From the NCBI RefSeq assembly GCF_031884435.1, contig NZ_CP134779.1, positions 3,844,001 through 3,908,000 of the forward strand: 64,000 nt of DNA, given 5' to 3'. The notes beneath the pieces were generated by a model. The model ran no database searches. It was not told the DNA's origin and was given only the letters and a program-made list of their open reading frames with translations. Of this stretch, positions 7,598 through 16,149 are shown piece by piece. This stretch comes from Bosea sp. 685 (lineage in GTDB: Bacteria > Pseudomonadota > Alphaproteobacteria > Rhizobiales > Beijerinckiaceae). Position numbers and translations under genes: made by a program. Numbering within the stretch: the first letter of the stretch is position 1; every line of letters starts with the position of its first letter.

Positions 7598-9814
7598 ATG
7601 CGCTGCGGCAGACAGATCATTACTCGCCTTATCCTTGCGTCGACAGTGTCTCTGGCTGGGTTTCATCTTCCCGGGGCGGCGCTGGCGCAGCAGCCCGACG
7701 CCACGGTCCAGCTTGACACGGTCGTCGTCGAGGGACGCGGCGAGACCCCGGTCGCGCCGGTCAATGGCTATGTCGCCACGCGCTCGGCCACGGGTTCGAA
7801 AAGCGATACGCCGATCGCCGCTATCCCGCAGAGCGTCTCGGTGGTCGGCCGCGAGGAAATCGACGATCGCAAGGCCCTGAAGGTCGACGAGGCGCTACGC
7901 TACACTTCGGGCGTCACGGCTCAGCCCTTCGGGCCGGATCCGGATACGGACTGGTTCTTCATCCGCGGTTTCCAGGCAACGCAGACCGGCGTCTTCCTCG
8001 ATGGCATGCCGCTCTACGCCTATGGCTTCGGCGGCTTCCAGATCGACCCGTTCCTGCTCGAGCGTGTCGAGGTGCTTAAAGGTCCGGCCTCGGTGCTCTA
8101 TGGCGGCGCCAATCCCGGCGGCATCGTCAGCCTGGTCGGCAAGCGCCCGAACTTCAAGAATTTCGGCTTCACTGAGGTCGGCATCAATAATTTCGGCAAT
8201 GCCTATGTCGCGATCGATATGGGGCTGACCGATAAGCAAGGCATCTGGAGCACGCGCCTGACCGGCCGGCTCGCCGGCGGCGACCAATATACCGACGTCT
8301 CCAAGGATTTCCGCGGGGTCATCCTGCCGCAGATCACCTATCAGCCGTCAGGCGCGACCCGTTTCACCGCCTATGCGATGTATGAGGCGCTCGACCAGGT
8401 TCGCGCCGGCGGCGGCTTCCTGCCCTATGTCGGCACGGTGGTCGATGCCCCCTTCGGCAAGATCGCGCGCAAGGCCTTCCTGGGCGAACCCTCGATCGAC
8501 AATCAGGATCGCACCCAGGCGCTTGTCGGCTACGAGTTCCAGCATCAGTTCGACAATGGCTGGACCTTCAGCCAGAACGCGCGCTACGGCCATATGACGG
8601 GCTCGCAGATCGGCCCCTATGGCTACGGCTATTCCGCCGCCGATTCGCCCTTCGGAAACCGCTACCTGCCGGTCGGACCCGACTATCAGCTCTATCGCAT
8701 CGGCTTCCAGGAACGCACGCGCGTCGAGACCTTCACCATCGACAACCGGCTGGAGCGCAAATTCGCGACGGGCTTCCTCGACCATGCGCTGATGCTCGGG
8801 GTCGACTACAAATACTTCAACATCGACCACGTCCAGGCCTCGGGCGGAGCGACGACGATCAGCGTCACCAACCCGGTCAATGGGGCGCCGCAAGGGTCGA
8901 CCTTCACCTATCTCGACCAGAACCTGAAGCAGCACCAGCTCGGCTTCTACCTGCAAGACCAGATCCGCTTCGGCGGCGGCTGGCTGCTGACGCTGAACAG
9001 CCGCTACGACTATGTCGACAAAAAATCCGTCAGCCCCGCCTCGCTCGCCTTCTCCCCGAGCTTCGAGAAGACGGAAGCCGCCTGGAGCGGCCGCGCCGGC
9101 CTGGCCTATGAATTCGCCAACGGGCTGACGCCCTATGTCAGCGCCGCGACCTTCTTCAACCCCGTGTTCGACGCCAACGGAACCAACGTACCGGGCGTGT
9201 TCGTCCCCTTCCAGCCCGAGAAGGGCTATCAGCTCGAGGCGGGCGTGAAGTACAAGCCGGCCTTCATGGATGCGCTGATCACGGCTTCCGTGTTCCATCT
9301 CGTCAAGCAGAACGTGCTGACCCCGGCGCCGACCTCCTACAACGCCTTCGCCCAGCAGCAGCTCGGCGAGGTGACCTCGACCGGCGTCGAGCTCGAGGCC
9401 AAGGCAAACCTGACCGAGAACCTCAAGCTCATTGCCGCCTTCACCGCCTTCGATCTCGAAACCACCAAGGACACCCGCCCGGCCTATGTCGGCAAGACGC
9501 CGCAGATCGTGCCTGAGATCACGGCCTCCGGCTGGGTCGACTACAGCTTCAACGAGGGCATGCTGAAGGGCGTGAGCCTGGGCGCCGGCGTGCGCTATGT
9601 CGGCAGTTCCTGGGCCGACAACGAGAACACCTTGAAGGTGCCGGGCGCGACGCTGGTCGATGCCGCGCTGCGCTACAAGATCGGCAATTGGGGGCTGGCG
9701 TTGAACGTCACCAATCTCTTCGACAAGGTGTATGTGAAGAGCTGCCAGGGCTATTCCAGCTGCGCCTATGGCGATGCCCGCACGGTCACCGTCTCCGCCA
9801 ATTACAAGTGGTAG
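7598..9814 (+). CDS. fhuA: TonB-dependent ferric-hydroxamate siderophore receptor
   Basis: A 738-residue outer-membrane receptor. It has a signal peptide ending near ALAQQ, then a TonB-box-like segment TVVVEG, a plug domain at about 55-170 (PQSVSVVGREEI, VEVLKGPASVLYGGANPGG) and a 22-strand barrel ending in an aromatic residue (ANYKW). The late CQGYSSC pair is typical of the FhuA/FoxA siderophore group. It heads a cluster with fhuC, fhuD and fhuB in the order of the E. coli fhu operon, so hydroxamate chelates such as ferrichrome are the likely ligands. Expression is probably iron-repressed and regulated by the divergent AraC gene. The specific siderophore is inferred from context. Confidence 0.9.
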   Translation: MRCGRQIITRLILASTVSLAGFHLPGAALAQQPDATVQLDTVVVEGRGETPVAPVNGYVATRSATGSKSDTPIAAIPQSVSVVGREEIDDRKALKVDEALRYTSGVTAQPFGPDPDTDWFFIRGFQATQTGVFLDGMPLYAYGFGGFQIDPFLLERVEVLKGPASVLYGGANPGGIVSLVGKRPNFKNFGFTEVGINNFGNAYVAIDMGLTDKQGIWSTRLTGRLAGGDQYTDVSKDFRGVILPQITYQPSGATRFTAYAMYEALDQVRAGGGFLPYVGTVVDAPFGKIARKAFLGEPSIDNQDRTQALVGYEFQHQFDNGWTFSQNARYGHMTGSQIGPYGYGYSAADSPFGNRYLPVGPDYQLYRIGFQERTRVETFTIDNRLERKFATGFLDHALMLGVDYKYFNIDHVQASGGATTISVTNPVNGAPQGSTFTYLDQNLKQHQLGFYLQDQIRFGGGWLLTLNSRYDYVDKKSVSPASLAFSPSFEKTEAAWSGRAGLAYEFANGLTPYVSAATFFNPVFDANGTNVPGVFVPFQPEKGYQLEAGVKYKPAFMDALITASVFHLVKQNVLTPAPTSYNAFAQQQLGEVTSTGVELEAKANLTENLKLIAAFTAFDLETTKDTRPAYVGKTPQIVPEITASGWVDYSFNEGMLKGVSLGAGVRYVGSSWADNENTLKVPGATLVDAALRYKIGNWGLALNVTNLFDKVYVKSCQGYSSCAYGDARTVTVSANYKW

Positions 9815-9851
9815 GCCATTATAGCGGGTAGGAATAAGGATCGGCCGGAGC

Positions 9852-9880
9852 GGGGCGCGACGGTCGCGTCCCGTTTCCGC
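9852..9880 (+). terminator. possible attenuating hairpin between fhuA and fhuC
   Basis: GGGGCGC (9852-9858) pairs with GCGTCCC (9866-9872), one G-T wobble, 7-base loop, followed by GTTTCC. It lies in the 101-base gap between the receptor and the ABC genes, so it could lower transporter expression relative to the receptor. There is no real T-run. Confidence 0.3.
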
Positions 9881-9915
9881 AGCACAGCAAGACCTGCAGC
9901 ACAGCAAGAGCAGAC

Positions 9916-10695
9916 GTGACCGCGCCACGCTTCGACCTCGCCGACATCGCCTTCGCGGTACCCGGCCGCGATATCCTGAAGCCGCTTTCGCTCGCGCTCG
10001 AGCCCGGCCGGATCCACGGCCTGATCGGGCCCAACGGCTCGGGCAAGAGCACGCTGGTCAAGCTCCTGGCGCGCCAGCTCGCGCCAAGCGCCGGCAGTGC
10101 ACGCTTTGCCGATGTTCCGCTCGGGCAATGGCGCGACCGCGCCTTCGCGCGCCGCGTCGCCTATATGCCGCAATTCACCCCGGCCACTGACGGCATGAGC
10201 GTGCGCGAGCTCGTCGCGCTCGGTCGCTTTCCCTGGCATGGCACGCTCGGCCGGTTCACGACGGAGGATGCCCAACATGTCGAGCAGGCTCTCGCCCGCA
10301 CCGACCTCCTCGGCATGGCCCAGCGCATGGTCGACACGCTCTCGGGCGGCGAACGGCAGCGGGCCTGGCTCGCGCTGATGTTCGCGCAGGCCGGCGACTG
10401 CATCCTCCTGGACGAGCCGACCTCGGCGCTCGACATCGCGCATGAGGCGCAGATGCTCAAGCTCGTGCGCGAGATCAGCCGCGAGCGCGCAGCCACCGTC
10501 ATCGTGGTGCTGCACGACATCAACCTCGCCGCGCGCAGCTGCGACGACATCCTGGCGCTGCGCGACGGCCGCCTTGTCGCCCATGGCCCGGTCGCCGGGA
10601 TCATGCAGCCCGACGTGCTCGGCGCGATCTATGGCGTGCCGATGGGTGTGATGGCGCACCCCAGCCGCAACGAGCCGATCGGCTACGTGCTGTGA
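9916..10695 (+). CDS. fhuC: iron-hydroxamate ABC importer, ATP-binding protein
   Basis: A 259-residue ATPase that powers uptake through FhuB. Walker A GPNGSGKST is at 38-46, the ABC signature LSGGERQR near 143, and Walker B CILLDEPTSALD near 158, with the switch His in VVLHDINLAA. Length and sequence fit the FepC/FhuC/BtuD group of type II importers. The start is GTG. The stop overlaps the GTG start of the next gene (GTGA), so translation is coupled. Confidence 0.93.
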   Translation: MTAPRFDLADIAFAVPGRDILKPLSLALEPGRIHGLIGPNGSGKSTLVKLLARQLAPSAGSARFADVPLGQWRDRAFARRVAYMPQFTPATDGMSVRELVALGRFPWHGTLGRFTTEDAQHVEQALARTDLLGMAQRMVDTLSGGERQRAWLALMFAQAGDCILLDEPTSALDIAHEAQMLKLVREISRERAATVIVVLHDINLAARSCDDILALRDGRLVAHGPVAGIMQPDVLGAIYGVPMGVMAHPSRNEPIGYVL

Positions 10696-11591
10696 CGAGG
10701 TCGCAGCCGTCCCGCCGCCAGGCGCTTGCCGGTGGCCTTGCCCTGACGCTCGCCTTACCCGGCACAGCGCGCGCCGCCCTGCCCCGCCGCATCGCAACGG
10801 TCGATTGGTCGGTGCTGGAGACGCTGCTGGCGCTCGGTGTCGCGCCGGTCGCGGCCACAGAACTCAGGCAGTTCGCCGAGATCGCGGTCGAGCCGATCGT
10901 CCCAGCCGCGACAGCCGATCTTGGCCTGCGCGGCACGGTCAATTTCGAGATGCTGCGGCTGGTCGAGCCCGAGCTGATCTACAGTTCGAGCTTTTATGCG
11001 GCTTCAGAACCCCAGCTTCGCACGATTGCGCCCGTCGAGACCTTCTCGATCTATACGCGCGGCGGCGAGCCCTTCGCCGCCTGCGAGGCGATGACACGCC
11101 GCATCGGCGCGCGCCTCGGGATCACTGAGCGGGCCGAGCTCTATCTTGCGGAGACGCAGGCCGAATTCGCGGCGCTGCGCGCTGGCTTGCCAAGAACTCA
11201 CCTGGCAGGGGATGGGCGGCCCGTCATCCCGATCAATCTCGGCGATGCCCGCCATTTCCGCGTCTTCGGCGCCGACAGCATGTTCGGCGAGGCGCTGGCC
11301 CGCCTCGGCATCGCCAATGCCTGGACGCAGGCGACAAGCTATTCGGCCATGGCGCCGGTCGGGCTGGAAGCGCTGGCGCGTGTGCCCGAGGCCTGGATCG
11401 CGCTGATCCCGCCGGTCCCGCCCGAAGCCATGCCGGTGCTCGCGCGCAGCGCCTTCTGGAACGCGCTGCCAAATATCCGCGCCGGCCGGCTCTTGATCTT
11501 GCCCTCGATCAATCCCTATGGCGCGCTGCCGGCGGCGCGCCGCTTCGCGCGACAGCTCGCGCAAGCCCTGAACGCGGCGGCGCGACGATGA
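10692..11591 (+). CDS. fhuD: iron-hydroxamate ABC importer, substrate-binding protein
   Basis: A 299-residue periplasmic binding protein of the FhuD/FepB class. The N-terminus has two arginines before a hydrophobic stretch (SRRQALAGGLALTLALPGTARA), a weak Tat-like or Sec signal. The mature part carries the type III fold features: N-lobe IATVDWSVLETLLALGV, LVEPELIYSS, and C-lobe PVIPINLGDARHFRVFGADSMFGEALARLG. It starts with GTG overlapping the fhuC stop and ends overlapping the fhuB start (ATGA). It delivers the siderophore from the periplasm to FhuB. Confidence 0.9.
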   Translation: MTRSQPSRRQALAGGLALTLALPGTARAALPRRIATVDWSVLETLLALGVAPVAATELRQFAEIAVEPIVPAATADLGLRGTVNFEMLRLVEPELIYSSSFYAASEPQLRTIAPVETFSIYTRGGEPFAACEAMTRRIGARLGITERAELYLAETQAEFAALRAGLPRTHLAGDGRPVIPINLGDARHFRVFGADSMFGEALARLGIANAWTQATSYSAMAPVGLEALARVPEAWIALIPPVPPEAMPVLARSAFWNALPNIRAGRLLILPSINPYGALPAARRFARQLAQALNAAARR

Positions 11592-13576
11592 GCCTGGCCG
11601 TCTCGACGCCCTTGCGCGGAGTGCTCGCCTGGAGTGGCCTCGCCTTAGTGAGCCTCGGGCTGTTCGCTGCCGTCATCGCGACGCGCCCGCTTGTGCCCGG
11701 CGATCCCGCCACGGCGCAGATCTTGGACGCCATCCTGCTCTGGCACAGCACCTTGCCGCGCTTCGTCACGGCCTTGCTCGCCGGGGCGGCGCTCGGCCTG
11801 TCCGGCGCGCTGCTGCAGCGTGTGCTGCGCAACCCTATCGCCGATCCCTCGACGCTCGGCATCGCGTCGGGCGCACAGCTGGCGCTGACGCTCGCCACCG
11901 TCTTCGCACCTTCGCTGCTGGCGATCTCGCGCGAGGCGGTCGCCTTCGCGGGCGGGCTTGCCGCCATTGCGATCATCCTGGGGCTGAGCTGGCGGCGCGG
12001 GCTCGATCCGGTCACCGTCGTCCTCTCCGGCATGGTGATCTCGCTCGTCACGGCAGCGCTTAGCGCCACGCTCATCCTGGCCAAGGGCGAATATGTCCTC
12101 TCGCTGTTCATCTGGGGAGCGGGCTCGCTCAACCAGCAGAGCTGGGATGTGGCCCTGACGCTGGCGCCGCGCATCCTGCTCGGCGGCCTGGCGGCGGCGC
12201 TGCTGCTGCGGCCGCTCGCCTTGCTCGGCCTCGACGACAGCGGCGCCCGCAGCCTTGGCCTTGCCCTGCACAGCGCCCGGTTTCTCGTCCTCGCCGTTGC
12301 CGTGTGGCTTGCCGCCAGCGTGACGGCCGAGCTTGGCGTCATCGGCTTCGTCGGGCTTGCGGCGCCGGCGCTCGCGCGCCTGAGCGGTGCACGCTCGGCG
12401 CGGCAGATCCTGCTCGCCGCCCCGCCGATCGGTGCGGTGCTGCTCGCCTTGACCGATGGCCTGGTCCAGCTTCTCGGCAGCGGCTTCGCCGATTTCGCGC
12501 CGACCGGCGCCGCGACCGCTCTGCTGGGCGGCCCCCTGCTCCTCTGGCTGCTGCCGCGCCTGCCCATGCTGGCCTCGGCACGCACCGGGCTGCCGCCCTC
12601 CCCGATGCGCGCCCTCGACCGGCCCTGGCGTGGCGCCATCATTCTGGCGGGGCTGGCTGCGGCCTTCCTGCTGATCGCGCTCGTGATCGGGCGCGGGCCG
12701 CAAGGCTGGAGCCTGGCAAGCGGCACGCTCTTCCTGGATCTCCTACCGTTTCGCGGGCCCCGCATCGTCGCAGCGGGCACGGCCGGCGCCATGCTCGGCG
12801 CCGCTGGCGTGCTGATGCAGCGCCTGACCGGCAATCCGCTGGCGGGGCCCGAGGTCCTTGGGGTCAGCGCCGGCGGCGGCGTCGGCCTCACAGTCGCGCT
12901 CTACCTCTCCCCGGCGATGACACCACTTGTCATGATGCTCGGCGCGGCGGGCGGCTCATTGTGCGTCATCGCGGTGATGGTTGCGCTCGCAGCCCGCGCC
13001 GGCTTCGGCTCGACGCGGCTGCTGCTCGCCGGCATCGCCATGGGCGCGCTGAGCATGGCCATCATCTCGACCGCGCTGGCGCAGGGCGATCTGCGCTCCT
13101 ACACGCTGCTGCTCTGGCTGTCGGGCTCGACCAACCGCACTGGGGCGCTCGAGGCCTGGACCGGTGTCGCAGCCAGCATCGTCCTGATTGCGCCGCTCTT
13201 CCTGGTGTCGCGCTGGCTCGACATCCTGCCGCTCGGCCCGGCGGCAAGCGCCGGGCTCGGCCTGGCGCGTCGCGGCGCCCCTGTGCTGCTTGCGGTGGTC
13301 GCGGCCCTGCTGACGGCGGTCGCCTCGCTGCTCGTCGGGCCGCTCAGCCTGATCGGGCTCGTCGCGCCGCATCTGGCGCGGCTGCTCGGTTTCGCACGCG
13401 GGCGCCATCAGCTCGCCGCGGCCGCGCTCTGCGGCCTGGCCATCATGATCGCCGCCGACTGGCTGTCGCGTATCGTCGCGTTTCCCTACCAGGTGCCGGT
13501 CGGGCTCTTCGCCTCGCTGATCGGCGGCCCCTATCTGATCTGGCTGCTGAGCCGGGGAGCCTCCCGCCAGACCTGA
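11588..13576 (+). CDS. fhuB: iron-hydroxamate ABC importer, double-length permease
   Basis: A 662-residue inner-membrane permease built from two fused FecCD-type halves (about 1-330 and 340-662), the hallmark of FhuB; other families use two separate proteins. Each half has about ten hydrophobic helices and the GL-x-AP-x-LAR loop that contacts the ATPase (IGFVGLAAPALAR in the first half, IGLVAPHLAR in the second). It is the last gene of the coupled cluster and is followed by a palindromic repeat. Confidence 0.93.
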   Translation: MSLAVSTPLRGVLAWSGLALVSLGLFAAVIATRPLVPGDPATAQILDAILLWHSTLPRFVTALLAGAALGLSGALLQRVLRNPIADPSTLGIASGAQLALTLATVFAPSLLAISREAVAFAGGLAAIAIILGLSWRRGLDPVTVVLSGMVISLVTAALSATLILAKGEYVLSLFIWGAGSLNQQSWDVALTLAPRILLGGLAAALLLRPLALLGLDDSGARSLGLALHSARFLVLAVAVWLAASVTAELGVIGFVGLAAPALARLSGARSARQILLAAPPIGAVLLALTDGLVQLLGSGFADFAPTGAATALLGGPLLLWLLPRLPMLASARTGLPPSPMRALDRPWRGAIILAGLAAAFLLIALVIGRGPQGWSLASGTLFLDLLPFRGPRIVAAGTAGAMLGAAGVLMQRLTGNPLAGPEVLGVSAGGGVGLTVALYLSPAMTPLVMMLGAAGGSLCVIAVMVALAARAGFGSTRLLLAGIAMGALSMAIISTALAQGDLRSYTLLLWLSGSTNRTGALEAWTGVAASIVLIAPLFLVSRWLDILPLGPAASAGLGLARRGAPVLLAVVAALLTAVASLLVGPLSLIGLVAPHLARLLGFARGRHQLAAAALCGLAIMIAADWLSRIVAFPYQVPVGLFASLIGGPYLIWLLSRGASRQT

Positions 13577-13648
13577 CGAAAGCGTGGCGTGCGCCCTGCG
13601 CCTTTCGGCTCGCAATAGCGTCACGTTTCTCCGGGACCAAACAGCTGG

Positions 13649-13695
13649 AGCAGGATGCGACAAAGTGGGAACCGGCTTTCGCATTGATCCTGCTC
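13649..13695. repeat. dispersed palindromic repeat (type B variant) after fhuB
   Basis: GAGCAGGAT (13649-13657) pairs with ATCCTGCTC (13687-13695) around a core with AAAGTGGGAACCGGCTTTCGC, which resembles the AACCGG...TTTCGC core of the copies at 7381 and 46955. It lies between convergent genes and could also act as a bidirectional transcription stop. Confidence 0.6.
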
Positions 13696-13708
13696 AAACT
13701 TCCGGTCT

Positions 13709-15271
13709 TCAGCGCTTGCGGACACCCCAGGTGATCGGGCGGTTGGCCGGCCAGGAGACATAGCCCTCGACGCGCGGATGCACCGCCTCGATGATCGGCG
13801 AGAAGTAGAGCCCGACGATCGGCACATCGGCCTGGACCTTGGCGTGGAGCGCGGCGAAGAGCTTGCCGCGCACAGCCGGGTCGTCGGTCGTATCGAGCTG
13901 CCCGAGCAGGGCGACCGCGTCGGGATCGCCATATTGCGCGGTCTTGAACCGGGTCTTGTCGCCGACGAAGGCGGCATACATCAGAGCGGGATCGAAGCGA
14001 CCGGAATAGCCGAAGGACTGCATCTGGAAACGGCCGTTGAGATAGTTCGACAGCTGTGTCGCCCAGTCGATGACCTCGAGCTTCACGGCAAAGCCAGCGC
14101 CCGCCAGCATCTGCTCGATCATCACCGAATTCTGATACATGGCCTGATACTGCTTGTTGGTCTGGAGGCGCAGCGGCTCGCCCTTGTAGCCGGCCTCTTT
14201 CAGGAGGGCCCGGGCGCGCGCCGGGTCATAGGCCGGCCAGGCCGCGAAGCCTGCATTGTAGAAGGCGGTCGAGCTGCTCACCGCCGAGGCGTTGGCCGGG
14301 GCCATGCCGAGCGTCTGGGCTTCGGCGATCTGCTTCAGGTCGATCGCATGCGCGATCGCCTGCCGGATTTTGACGTTCGACAGAAGCGGATCGTCGGTCT
14401 GCAGCAAAAGCGCCGACCAGCCGAGCCCCGGCGTACTGAGGACGCGCATGCCGCGCTGCTTCATCGTCTCGATCTGGTCGGGCTCGATGTCGTGCAGGAT
14501 ATCGACGGCGCCGGTCAGCAGCGCCGCTTCTCGCGCGCTCGGATCGGGGATCACCTGGAACAGGACCTGCTCGACCAGCATGTCGCGGGCGCCGGAAAAG
14601 CCGTTGGCGGGTGCGGTGCTGCCGCGATACTCCGCGAATTTGTCGAGCAGGACATATTCGGCGCGCCGCCATTCCCGCAGCTTGAGCGGGCCGGAGCCGA
14701 TCGGCTTGGACCATTTGCCCTCGGCATCGAGGCTGTCGGGATGCATCGCCAGCACATGGCATTGGATGTTGGCGAGCTGCTTCAGGAAGATCGCGCTCGC
14801 GCGATCGAGCTTGAACACGACGGTCTGCGGGTCGGGTGTCTCGACCGCCACCACCTTGGCACCCGACTGGCCGTTGAAGACTGGCTTGCAGGTCCAGGCG
14901 GAGGACTGGTTGAGCCGATCCCAGGACCATTTCAGCTCGGCCGAGGTCACCGGCTTGCCATTGTGGAAGGTCGCCGGGCGCAGTTTGAAAGAGTAGGTCC
15001 GGCCCTCGTCAGAGAGCGTCCAGCTTTCGGCCAGCGCCGGCCCGACATCGAGGTCGGTCTTGTAGGCGACGAGCCCCTCGAAGAGCTGGTGGATCACCGT
15101 GTCGGTGTTGGTGTCGCGGTTGACCCCCGGCTCCAGGCTGCGGATATCGGCGTTGAGCGCGACGACGAGCCGGCTGGTCGTCGGGGCCGACTGGGCGAAG
15201 GCCGCTCCCGTGGCCAATGCGCCGACAAGGGCCAATGCGACGAAAAGGACTTGGCAAAAGCTGCGTCGCAT
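13709..15271 (-). CDS. ABC transporter substrate-binding protein, dipeptide/nickel (SBP_bac_5) family
   Basis: A 520-residue periplasmic binding protein. A Sec signal peptide ends near AFAQSAP. The mature part has the SBP_bac_5 hallmarks: LVVALNADIRSLEP, LFEGLVAYKTD, LAESWTLSDEGRTYSFKLR, and late DWATQLSNYLNGRF. The family binds peptides, nickel chelates, opines or sugars. It is the third gene after the amidase and the hydrolase (38-base gap), which suggests that it captures an amide- or ester-containing substrate that those enzymes process. No permease or ATPase partner is found nearby, so it must use components encoded elsewhere. Confidence 0.85.
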   Translation of the reverse strand: MRRSFCQVLFVALALVGALATGAAFAQSAPTTSRLVVALNADIRSLEPGVNRDTNTDTVIHQLFEGLVAYKTDLDVGPALAESWTLSDEGRTYSFKLRPATFHNGKPVTSAELKWSWDRLNQSSAWTCKPVFNGQSGAKVVAVETPDPQTVVFKLDRASAIFLKQLANIQCHVLAMHPDSLDAEGKWSKPIGSGPLKLREWRRAEYVLLDKFAEYRGSTAPANGFSGARDMLVEQVLFQVIPDPSAREAALLTGAVDILHDIEPDQIETMKQRGMRVLSTPGLGWSALLLQTDDPLLSNVKIRQAIAHAIDLKQIAEAQTLGMAPANASAVSSSTAFYNAGFAAWPAYDPARARALLKEAGYKGEPLRLQTNKQYQAMYQNSVMIEQMLAGAGFAVKLEVIDWATQLSNYLNGRFQMQSFGYSGRFDPALMYAAFVGDKTRFKTAQYGDPDAVALLGQLDTTDDPAVRGKLFAALHAKVQADVPIVGLYFSPIIEAVHPRVEGYVSWPANRPITWGVRKR

Positions 15272-15309
15272 GGCCGGTCTCTTTCAAACGTTCGAGTGAA
15301 AATTACGCA

Positions 15310-16149
15310 TCATGGCTGCGGCATCGCCTGGGCCAGGAAATCGGTCACCGCCGGGAGCAGCCCGGTATGGCGATGGGCAACGCCCTGCACGATGTCGTGG
15401 CGCACCGCGACGCCGTGGTTCTCGAAGCTCGCTTTGAGGGCGCGCATGCGCTCGGGCCGGTTCAGGCCGGCGATCTCGCCGTCGGGGCGCCATAGGGCTG
15501 AGCCTTTGGCCAGGGTGATCTCCCAGGTCTCGGTATCGTCGCCGCCGATGACCATCTGGACCGCGACCTGGCGCATCGCCTCGAGATCGATCGGACGGCC
15601 CATCACGGCCTCGAAATCGCGCACGCCGACCCAGAAATCATGCTCGAAATCGAGCAGCGTCACGATGCCGGGCGCGCCGATCGACACCGCCGAGAGGCGC
15701 TTGGGATGCAGATAGAGGAAGCGGTGGGCGAAATGGCCGCCGCCGGAAAAGCCGAACAGCGCGAAACGATCGCCGGCGATCCGGTAGCGCGCCTGCACCT
15801 CCTCGACCATGGCGAGCAGGACCGCGTCGTAGCGCACTGAGGACGGTGTCATCAGCTTGTAGGAGGAGAGCTCGCCAGGGCTCGTGATGCCGGCAGGAAA
15901 CAGCGGCGCCAGCACGATGCAGCGGCTGCGTTCGGCGAAGGGGATGAAATCGTCGCGATAGGCGACCATGTCGCGCATCGTGCCGTGGACCGAGACCAGG
16001 AGCTGGTAGCGCTCCGTGCCGGCCTCGTCGTAATCCTCCGGCACATAGGCGCACCAGCTGAAGCGCGGATCGGCCTGGCAGGCATGGATCGTGGTACGGC
16101 CGAAATCATAGGCCGAGAGCTTGACGCCGTGGCGCCGGACGAAGGCCAT
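15310..16149 (-). CDS. alpha/beta hydrolase (esterase-like) in the amidase cluster
   Basis: A 279-residue hydrolase with no signal peptide. It has the pattern of poly-ester/feruloyl-type esterases: WCAYVPEDYDEAG, LLVSVHGTMRDM (oxyanion side), and the nucleophile elbow GFSGGGHFAHRF with its Ser. A probable catalytic His lies in QGVAHRHTG near the C-terminus. The start at 16149 shares one base with the amidase stop (TGATG), so the two are translationally coupled. Substrate unknown; context suggests a breakdown step for a compound imported with the help of the downstream binding protein. Confidence 0.8.
   Translation of the reverse strand: MAFVRRHGVKLSAYDFGRTTIHACQADPRFSWCAYVPEDYDEAGTERYQLLVSVHGTMRDMVAYRDDFIPFAERSRCIVLAPLFPAGITSPGELSSYKLMTPSSVRYDAVLLAMVEEVQARYRIAGDRFALFGFSGGGHFAHRFLYLHPKRLSAVSIGAPGIVTLLDFEHDFWVGVRDFEAVMGRPIDLEAMRQVAVQMVIGGDDTETWEITLAKGSALWRPDGEIAGLNRPERMRALKASFENHGVAVRHDIVQGVAHRHTGLLPAVTDFLAQAMPQP

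Noticed and set aside
9879..9912. Short direct repeat GCAGCACAGCAAGA before fhuC
   Set aside because: Only two copies of 14 bases, near the fhuC start, with no matching family elsewhere in the window.
13778..15715. 645-codon plus-strand frame opposite the binding-protein and hydrolase genes
   Set aside because: It spans two genuine genes in antisense, has no recognisable motif or ribosome site, and has the composition of a shadow frame.
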